Source: Williamsia sp.
GTDB taxonomy: Bacteria; Bacteroidota; Bacteroidia; Chitinophagales; Chitinophagaceae
Direction: 5' to 3'
Length of the DNA: 64,000 nt
Assembly: GCA_015069695.1 (NCBI GenBank)
Contig: JADCRZ010000013.1
Coordinates: forward strand, 1 to 64,000
Shown here: positions 62,251-64,000 of the stretch, one piece after another
Layout: each line of letters begins with the position of its first letter
Position numbering within the stretch: position 1 is the first letter of the stretch
Position numbers and translations under genes: made by a program
The notes under the pieces: model-generated
Seen by the model: the letters and a program-made list of their open reading frames with translations, nothing else
Database searches by the model: none
What the model was told of the DNA's origin: nothing

Positions 62251-63750
62251 ATGGCAGGAGATATTTCAGGGATTGTAGCTGTTCAAGAACCAAAACGACC
62301 TATCCGCTTAGAACCGTCACCCGGCATGCCGTGGATAGAGGTTGCCAAAGACGCACCTTATTTTACAACAGACCAGGGAGAAGACTGGACCCCCATCGGG
62401 CAAAATGACGCGATCACCTGGCCTGAGCTGCGGGGCCTTTTCCGGCGCAAAGATTTCAGCGGTGCAAGACAATACCTTCACATGTTATCGCAGCACGGCG
62501 TTACTTGTTTGCGCCTGATGCTGGAGTACTGCCACGGTGAGCACCGCTACCTGGAAAAGCCGGCAGGCAGCTTTCAGCCCAATATGATCCGGCTTTGGGA
62601 TGATATTTTTGCGCTTTGTGAAGAATATGGTCTCAGGATCCTGCTTACACCCTACGATACATTCTGGATGTGGATACGCTGGAAGCACCATCCTTACAAT
62701 AAGAAGCAGGGGGGCACTTGCCAGGCACGCGGACAATGGCTGCTCTGTACTGATACGCGCAAGGCGATCAAGCAACGGCTGGCCTGGGCCACGGAGCGGT
62801 GGGGTGGAAGTGGGGCACTCTTTGCCTGGGACATCTGGAATGAAATCCATCCTGCGCATGCAGGCGACAGCGCCGATTGTTTTGCGGAATTTATTGAAGA
62901 TGTGGGCTCTTTTTTAAGGCAAACAGAACTGCGCTTGCATGGCCGGGCGCATCCGCAAACGGTGTCTGTTTTCGGACCGGTGCTGGACAAGCATCCCCAT
63001 GTAGCAGAGCCCGCATTCAGGCATCCGGCGCTTGATTTTGCTTCGATCCATTTCTACGAAAAAGACACCATCGATCGTCCGCGGAATACGGTAGACGCCG
63101 CAGTCAGCACAGGCCGCCTCACGCGCGAGGCCCTGGCACATGCTCCGGGCAACCGCCCTTTCTTCGACAGCGAGCACGGTCCCATCCATCATTTTAAAGA
63201 TCATCACAAAACCCTGCCTGAACCTTTTGATGATGAATATTTTCGCCATATGCAATGGGCACATTTTGCATCAGGCGGTGCAGGGGGCGGTATGCGCTGG
63301 CCCAACCGGCATCCCCATTCCTTAACCGCCGGTATGCGCAGGGCCCAGCAATCATTGGCCCGTTTTGTGCAGCTGATAAATTGGCAGCAGTTCAGACGCA
63401 GAAATCTCAACAAAGAAACAGAGGTATCAGAAAGGGCACTGACCCCGTTTTGCTGCGGTGATGAGGAACAGGTTGTTTTGTGGCTGCTGCGTACAGATAC
63501 AATTGGAAAAGGAGGCATGCTTTATCCGGCACACGAAGCCCGCCAGGCTTCCGCAAAGATTTCAGGACTCCGGCCCGGCCGTTGGCAGATTACCGTATGG
63601 GATACCAGCTCAGGCAGTGAAAAAGACATGTATGAAACTGTGCAAGCCTGCCATGGGGACCTGACTATTTCAATACCTCCCGTGTATACCGATCTTGCTT
63701 TTGCCATCAGGTATACAGGGATACCTGGTAAACAGCTGAAAGAATTTTAG
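62251..63750 (+). CDS. Clan GH-A (GH5-like) glycosidase without signal peptide
   Basis: Predicted (alpha/beta)8-barrel retaining glycosidase of 499 residues. The acid/base Glu is E198 in FAWDIWNEIHP and the nucleophile Glu is E308 in RPFFDSEHGPIHHF, 110 residues apart. The barrel entrance has GVTCLRLMLEYCH and ILLTPYDTFWMWIRW, and SIHFYE precedes the nucleophile. A beta-sandwich tail follows from about residue 400 (VVLWLLRTDTIGKGG, LRPGRWQITVWDTSSG). No signal peptide or lipobox is visible at the N-terminus (MAGDISGIVAVQEPKRPIRLE), so it is probably cytoplasmic and would act on imported oligosaccharides or glycosides. The exact GH family is not certain; GH5 or an unassigned clan GH-A group. 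Confidence 0.75.
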   Translation: MAGDISGIVAVQEPKRPIRLEPSPGMPWIEVAKDAPYFTTDQGEDWTPIGQNDAITWPELRGLFRRKDFSGARQYLHMLSQHGVTCLRLMLEYCHGEHRYLEKPAGSFQPNMIRLWDDIFALCEEYGLRILLTPYDTFWMWIRWKHHPYNKKQGGTCQARGQWLLCTDTRKAIKQRLAWATERWGGSGALFAWDIWNEIHPAHAGDSADCFAEFIEDVGSFLRQTELRLHGRAHPQTVSVFGPVLDKHPHVAEPAFRHPALDFASIHFYEKDTIDRPRNTVDAAVSTGRLTREALAHAPGNRPFFDSEHGPIHHFKDHHKTLPEPFDDEYFRHMQWAHFASGGAGGGMRWPNRHPHSLTAGMRRAQQSLARFVQLINWQQFRRRNLNKETEVSERALTPFCCGDEEQVVLWLLRTDTIGKGGMLYPAHEARQASAKISGLRPGRWQITVWDTSSGSEKDMYETVQACHGDLTISIPPVYTDLAFAIRYTGIPGKQLKEF

Positions 63751-64000
63751 CTTGTTTGTTTTAACCTGAAAAAATAACCTTATTCCTTATTTCTGAACAC
63801 AAGTTTATCCACATCGGGTAAAGATGTTAAAAAATTTAGCAGCTGTATTTGCACAAGATTTATCTTTACGCAAACAGTTGTTCATATTAGAGCTCTTTCG
63901 AGTTATTGGGTGGTAAGTGGATGTTTTTCACTGGAAGATGTTCTGCTTTGGAAAGAGTATCAACGGGGCTTCAACCCTGATCTACAGGTTTTATAAGACG
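63751..64000. other. 3' end of window, no gene seen
   Basis: The last 250 bases are AT-rich and hold no recognisable gene or terminator. A perfect DnaA-box sequence TTATCCACA occurs once at 63805-63813, and a -7-like TATCTTTA at 63861-63868 could belong to a gene beyond the window. Confidence 0.4.

Noticed and set aside
1-64000. CRISPR arrays, tRNA or rRNA genes, insertion sequences, prophage genes
   Set aside because: None was recognised on either strand by eye; no regularly spaced repeats, transposase motifs or phage structural genes.

Overview
The window comes from a member of the Bacteroidota, most likely the Chitinophagaceae. This is an inference from four SusC/SusD pairs plus one SusC cut by the left edge, a one-protein hybrid two-component regulator (HTCS), DUF1735 lipoproteins, lipoprotein signal peptides ending in C-K-K, and promoter elements of the Bacteroidetes TAnnTTTG type. 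No rRNA, tRNA, CRISPR array, insertion sequence or phage gene was seen.

Layout. (1) 1-7636: end of a polysaccharide utilization locus (PUL), with a partial SusC, a SusD-like lipoprotein, a GH18 endo-beta-N-acetylglucosaminidase-like lipoprotein and two DUF1735 lipoproteins carrying LamG and F5/8-type-C domains. The content resembles an N-glycan PUL. (2) 7630-11435, minus strand: a secreted alpha/beta hydrolase and an orphan MacB/FtsX-type permease. (3) 11902-20194: a GH5-like lipoprotein divergent from a SusC/SusD pair, followed by a LacI-family regulator. (4) 20263-40528: an HTCS regulator followed by a tight 15-kb gene run with two tandem SusC/SusD pairs, a CHRD lipoprotein, a GH28-like beta-helix enzyme, a GH97 enzyme and a PL38/alginate-lyase-like protein. 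(5) 40803-53532: a TonB-dependent beta-barrel protein, a CPA1 Na+/H+ antiporter, an FAD oxidoreductase, a DUF3943 protein and two more orphan permeases. (6) 54349-63750: another SusC/SusD pair, a zinc alcohol dehydrogenase, a PQQ-type aldose dehydrogenase and a signal-less clan GH-A glycosidase.

The strongest new signals are regulatory. All three orphan permease genes, spread over 42 kb, have the same upstream layout: a 16-bp inverted repeat TGTnCG-N4-YGnACA, then exactly 50 bp, then a TGGCA-led element resembling a sigma-54 -24/-12 promoter. This suggests a dispersed regulon under an NtrC-type activator encoded elsewhere. Separately, the SusC genes at 13814 and 54349, 40 kb apart, share a promoter of the form GTTG-N19-TATYTTAG whose -33 element lies inside a LacI-type operator (AATCGGTTG core). 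The LacI protein at 19178 may therefore control both PULs.

The HTCS-linked locus is the best candidate for an uncharacterised glycan system. The combination of GH28-like, GH97 and PL38-like enzymes with two SusC/SusD pairs suggests a uronate-containing polysaccharide. The GH97 enzyme also appears to have an unusual set of catalytic residues. All function calls rest on motifs and family knowledge recalled from memory, not on database searches.
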